Shown here: positions 60,848-64,000 of the stretch, piece by piece
How the letters are laid out: every line of letters begins with the position of its first letter
How positions within the stretch are numbered: the stretch's first letter is position 1
Assembly: GCF_900105535.1 (NCBI RefSeq)
Contig: NZ_LT629779.1
Span: forward strand, 3,472,001-3,536,000
Direction: 5' to 3'
DNA length: 64,000 bases
From: Pseudarthrobacter equi
GTDB lineage: Bacteria; Actinomycetota; Actinomycetes; Actinomycetales; Micrococcaceae
The notes under the pieces: model-generated
Database searches by the model: none
Told to the model about the DNA's origin: nothing
Seen by the model: the letters and a program-made list of their open reading frames with translations, nothing else
Made by a program: the position numbers and the translations under genes

Positions 60848-62218
60848 CTAGGCGTTGGCCTTGATGGCGGCGGCCAGGACATCGAGGCCGTCGTTCAGCA
60901 ACTCATCGGTGATGACCAGCGGCGGGAGCAGCCGGATGACGTTGCCGTAGGTGCCGCAGGTGAGGATGATGACGCCTTCCTTCAGGCAGGCGGCGGCAAC
61001 GGCCTTGGTCAGTTCCGGGTTGGGCTCCTTGGAGCCTGCCTGGACCAGTTCGATGGCGAGCATTGCGCCGCGGCCGCGGATGTCACCGATCACTGCGGAG
61101 CCGGCGCCGGCCAGTTCCTCCTGCAGGGCGCTGAGCCTGGTGGTGGCCAGTTCCTCGATGTGCTTGGCGCGGGCATTGAGGATGTACTCCTCCATGGAGC
61201 CGATGGACGCCAGCGCAGCAGCGCAGGCCACCGGGTTGCCGCCGTAGGTGCCGCCGAGGCCGCCCGGGTGGACGGCGTCGAGCAGGTCTGCCCGGCCGGT
61301 GATGGCGGACAGCGGCATGCCGCCGGCGATGCCCTTGGCCATGGTGATGATGTCCGGGACGACGCCTTCGTGGTTGACGGCGAACCATTCACCGGTGCGG
61401 CAGAAGCCGGACTGGACCTCGTCGGCGATGAAGACGATGCCCTTGTCCTTGGCCCAGGCCGCCAGTGCCGGCAGGAAGCCGTCGGCCGGGACGATGAACC
61501 CGCCTTCGCCCTGGATGGGTTCGATGATGATCGCGGCCACCTGGTCGCCGCCGATCTGCTTCTCGATGGCAGTGATGGCGCGCTTGGCTGCCTCGGCACC
61601 GGTGATCGAGGGGTTTTCCTCGCGGTACGGGTAGCTCATGGGCATCCGGTAGACCTCGGGGGCGAAGGGGCCGAAGTTGGTCTTGTACGGCATGGCCTTG
61701 GCGGTCAGCGCCATGGTGAGGTTGGTGCGGCCGTGGTAGGCGTGGTCGAAGGCCACGACGGCGTCGCGCCCGGTGGCCAGGCGGGCCACCTTGACCGCGT
61801 TTTCCACGGCCTCGGCGCCGGAGTTGAAGAGCACGGTGCGCTTCTCGTGGTCGCCCGGGGTGAGCCTGTTCAGCTGCTCGGCCACAGCCACGTAGCCTTC
61901 GTAGGGCGTGACCATGAAGCACGTGTGGGTGAAGTGCTCCACGGCTTCCTTGACGGCACCGACGACGGCGGGATCGGACGCTCCCACGCTGGTCACCGCG
62001 ATGCCCGAGCCGAGGTCGATGAAGGAGTTGCCGTCGACGTCCTGGATGATGCCGCCGTCAGCGTCCGCCACGTAGACCGGGACGCTGGAGGCGACGCCGG
62101 CCGCGACGACCGACTTGCGGCGCTCGGTCAATGCCACGGACTTGGGGCCGGGGAAGTCGGCCTGGACGCGGCGCTTCTGCTCCAGGCGGTAAGTGATGTC
62201 TGCTGCAGTGGTGGTCAT
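60848..62218 (-). CDS. gabT: 4-aminobutyrate--2-oxoglutarate aminotransferase
   Basis: A 456-residue class III PLP aminotransferase. Lys295 in ITMAKGIAGG binds PLP, with GAEAVENAVKVAR, DHAYHGRTNLTMALTAK and FIADEVQSGFCRTG as further blocks. GabT converts GABA and 2-oxoglutarate to succinate semialdehyde and glutamate. It starts 14 bases after the aldehyde dehydrogenase stop, so the two form an operon for degrading aminoaldehydes and GABA, divergent from a PucR regulator. Confidence 0.93.
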   Translation of the reverse strand: MTTTAADITYRLEQKRRVQADFPGPKSVALTERRKSVVAAGVASSVPVYVADADGGIIQDVDGNSFIDLGSGIAVTSVGASDPAVVGAVKEAVEHFTHTCFMVTPYEGYVAVAEQLNRLTPGDHEKRTVLFNSGAEAVENAVKVARLATGRDAVVAFDHAYHGRTNLTMALTAKAMPYKTNFGPFAPEVYRMPMSYPYREENPSITGAEAAKRAITAIEKQIGGDQVAAIIIEPIQGEGGFIVPADGFLPALAAWAKDKGIVFIADEVQSGFCRTGEWFAVNHEGVVPDIITMAKGIAGGMPLSAITGRADLLDAVHPGGLGGTYGGNPVACAAALASIGSMEEYILNARAKHIEELATTRLSALQEELAGAGSAVIGDIRGRGAMLAIELVQAGSKEPNPELTKAVAAACLKEGVIILTCGTYGNVIRLLPPLVITDELLNDGLDVLAAAIKANA

Positions 62219-62232
62219 GAGGGGTTTTCCTT

Positions 62233-63663
62233 CTAGGAGTCGAGGGCGGACATGACGTGCTTGATGCGCGTGTAGTCCTCCACGCCGTACATGGAGAGGT
62301 CCTTGCCGTAGCCGGACTGTTTGAAGCCGCCGTGGGGCATTTCGGCGGTGAGGAGGATGTGGGTGTTGATCCAGACAGCCCCGAAGTCGAGGTCCCGGCT
62401 GAGGCGCATGGCAGTGCCGTGGTCGGTGGTCCAGACGCTGGAGGCGAGGGCGTATTCAACCCCGTTGGCCAGCTCCACGGCTTCCTCCTCAGTGCTGAAC
62501 TTCTGGACGGTGATAACGGGGCCGAAGGTCTCCTGCTGCACCACGTCATCGGTCTGCTTGGCGCCGGTGATGATGGTGGGCTCGAAGAAGTAGCCCTTCT
62601 CCCCCGCCCGGTGGCCGCCGGTTTCGATGCGGCAGTTGGCCGGCAGATTCTCCACCACGGACGTGACGGCGTTGAAGTGGTTCACGTTGTTCAAAGGCCC
62701 GAAGTAGTTGTCTTCGTCGTTCTGCGAGCCGGTGTGCAGGGTCCGGGTGTGCTCCACCATGGCGGCGACAACGTCGTCGTGCACGGAGTCCTCCACCAGG
62801 ACGCGGGTGATGGCGGTGCAGTCCTGGCCGGCGTTGAAGAACGCGAATTCGGCGATGGCCGCGGCGCTCTTCTTGATGTCGGCGTCCTTGAAGACGATGG
62901 CGGGTGCCTTGCCGCCAAGTTCCAGGTGAGCGCGCTTGAGGCCCTTGGCGGCGCCGGAAGCGACGGCAATGCCGGCGCGGACCGAGCCGGTGATGGACAC
63001 CAGGCCGGGGACCTTGTGGTCCACCATCATGGCGCCGGTCTTGCCGGTGCCAAGCACAACGTTCAGGACACCTGCCGGCAGGATTTCTCCAGCCAGCCGG
63101 GCGAGGACAAGCGTGGACTCCGGGGTGGTGTCCGAGGGCTTGAGGACCACGGTGTTGCCGGCGGCCAGGGCCGGGCCGATCTTCCAGATGGCCATGAGGA
63201 ACGGGTAGTTCCACGGGGCCACCTGCGCCACCACGCCGATGGGCTCGCGTCGGACGTACGAGGTGTGGCCCTCGAAGTACTCGCCAGCAGACTTGCCCTC
63301 AAGGATGCGGGCGGCACCGGCGAAGAACCGCAGCTGGTCGGCGCCGGCGGCAACTTCCTCGGACGCGATCAGGGAGCGGACCTGGCCGGTGTTGCGGTGC
63401 TGGGCCTCAACGAGTTCGTCGCTGTTGGCCTCGACGGCGTCGGCAAGCTTGAGCAGCATCAGCTGGCGCTGGCCGGGGGTTGCGTGCTTCCAGCTCTTGA
63501 ACGCCTCCGCGGCAGCAGCCATGGCGGCGTCCACGTCCGCCTGCACAGAGATCGGCGAGTGGGCCACGACTTCCCCGTTGGTGGGGTTGACCACGTCCAG
63601 CACCTCGGTGCCGGCGGGAGTGACGAACTTCCCGTTGATGAAGTTCTGCAAGGTTTGGACCAC
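62233..63663 (-). CDS. aldehyde dehydrogenase, probably gamma-aminobutyraldehyde dehydrogenase
   Basis: A 476-residue NAD(P)-dependent aldehyde dehydrogenase. Catalytic Cys282 lies in FFNAGQDCTAITR and Glu248 in HLELGGKAPAIVF; TLQNFINGKFV is the family start. NAGQDCTA with IVFKDADIKKSAAAI fits gamma-aminobutyraldehyde dehydrogenase (PatD/YdcW) better than succinate-semialdehyde dehydrogenase. It would make GABA from 4-aminobutyraldehyde, and gabT then acts on that GABA. The start is GTG 63663 after AGAGG; upstream residues are low-complexity and not conserved. Confidence 0.9.
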   Translation of the reverse strand: MVQTLQNFINGKFVTPAGTEVLDVVNPTNGEVVAHSPISVQADVDAAMAAAAEAFKSWKHATPGQRQLMLLKLADAVEANSDELVEAQHRNTGQVRSLIASEEVAAGADQLRFFAGAARILEGKSAGEYFEGHTSYVRREPIGVVAQVAPWNYPFLMAIWKIGPALAAGNTVVLKPSDTTPESTLVLARLAGEILPAGVLNVVLGTGKTGAMMVDHKVPGLVSITGSVRAGIAVASGAAKGLKRAHLELGGKAPAIVFKDADIKKSAAAIAEFAFFNAGQDCTAITRVLVEDSVHDDVVAAMVEHTRTLHTGSQNDEDNYFGPLNNVNHFNAVTSVVENLPANCRIETGGHRAGEKGYFFEPTIITGAKQTDDVVQQETFGPVITVQKFSTEEEAVELANGVEYALASSVWTTDHGTAMRLSRDLDFGAVWINTHILLTAEMPHGGFKQSGYGKDLSMYGVEDYTRIKHVMSALDS

Positions 63664-63829
63664 GGTGTGCAACCTCTTTCTTAGGGGCCAACGCGCCCGG
63701 CGGAGACCACGGCGGATGGATGGAACTGCCTTGAGCCTATGCCAGCCCCCAACCCGAGTGAATAGCCACCTGCACACCCTTCGCGCAGAGGCTTAGTGCG
63801 GTTGTCCAGCATCCCCGTATCCTTGTTCC

Positions 63830-64000
63830 ATGGCCATTTCCCTCGCCGCCCTGCTGGGCGTGAACTCCCTGAAGCTGTCCAAGGCAGGGGTTGCCGAGAC
63901 CACCTGGCACCAGGACATCAACTGGGTTGCCGTCACGGAGCTGGAGGACCCGCAGCGGTTCCTGAACGGCGGCGAACTGATCCTCACCACGGGGCTGAGA
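63830..64000 (+). CDS. PucR family regulator, 3' truncated
   Basis: The first 57 residues of a PucR-type regulator are visible, cut by the window end. WHQDINWVAVTELEDPQRFL followed by NGGELILTTGLR is the conserved PucR N-terminal sensor domain. The C-terminal helix-turn-helix is not visible. It is divergent from the GABA operon across 166 bases and probably controls it. Confidence 0.85.
   Translation, partial: MAISLAALLGVNSLKLSKAGVAETTWHQDINWVAVTELEDPQRFLNGGELILTTGLR

Noticed and set aside
1..64000. CRISPR arrays, prophage, insertion sequences
   Set aside because: No regularly spaced repeats, no transposase, integrase or phage structural gene seen in any frame.

Overview
The window reads as chromosomal DNA of a high-GC actinobacterium, most likely Micrococcaceae (Arthrobacter or Pseudarthrobacter type). 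This is inferred from GC-rich codon usage, frequent GTG and TTG starts, the cbs-metB pair, an actinobacterial FprA-type reductase and the family mix. Most of it is accessory metabolism rather than core genome. I see no insertion sequence, prophage, CRISPR array, rRNA or origin. Three tRNA genes are present (Met-CAT, Thr-GGT, Tyr-GTA). Both ends cut a gene.

Layout. 0-8 kb: end of an HxlR/SCP2 regulator, aldo/keto reductase and GH13 alpha-glucosidase with an AT-rich, operator-bearing promoter, then a four-gene run (AhpD-like, DHFR-like, atypical SDR, Na+/H+ antiporter), a second YidC, and a Thr-Met tRNA pair. 8-11.5 kb: DEAD-box RNA helicase and a MOSC protein. 11.7-16.2 kb: a tightly coupled operon of YgiB-like protein, glutathionylspermidine-synthase-like ATP-grasp enzyme, APC permease and glutaryl-CoA-dehydrogenase-type enzyme, followed by a long palindrome. 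16.3-19 kb: HxlR regulator, MFS exporter and SDR operon. 19-21.7 kb: cystathionine gamma-synthase and beta-synthase. 21.8-34 kb: single genes (SLC13-like transporter, VOC protein, AlkA-like glycosylase, acyl-CoA synthetase, ABM monooxygenase, thioredoxin, ABC exporter pair, thioesterase, K+ channel, LysM protein with a sortase-like tail, CBS protein, YajQ).

34.5-41.7 kb: HtpX; an aspartate-use module (FCD-type GntR regulator, aspartase, dicarboxylate/amino-acid symporter) with a triplicated 16-bp repeat in the aspartase leader; and a Fur/PerR-like regulator coupled to a catalase. 41.8-49.4 kb: DUF2461, TetR, an APC permease, then an alcohol-oxidation operon (acetaldehyde dehydrogenase, zinc alcohol dehydrogenase, DUF779) preceded by two palindromes and a GAF-domain regulator lacking an AAA+ module. 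49.5-53.2 kb: FprA, topoisomerase IB, RarD.

53.2-60.3 kb holds the most striking locus: a five-gene operon (small membrane protein, PgaC-like glycosyltransferase, two different NodB-type polysaccharide deacetylases, and a GH10 lipoprotein with an altered active-site motif), preceded by about 460 bases with two palindromes. It looks like an exopolysaccharide synthesis, deacetylation and trimming system analogous to, but distinct from, PNAG loci. The window ends with a GABA/aminoaldehyde degradation operon (aldehyde dehydrogenase, GabT) divergent from a PucR-family regulator.
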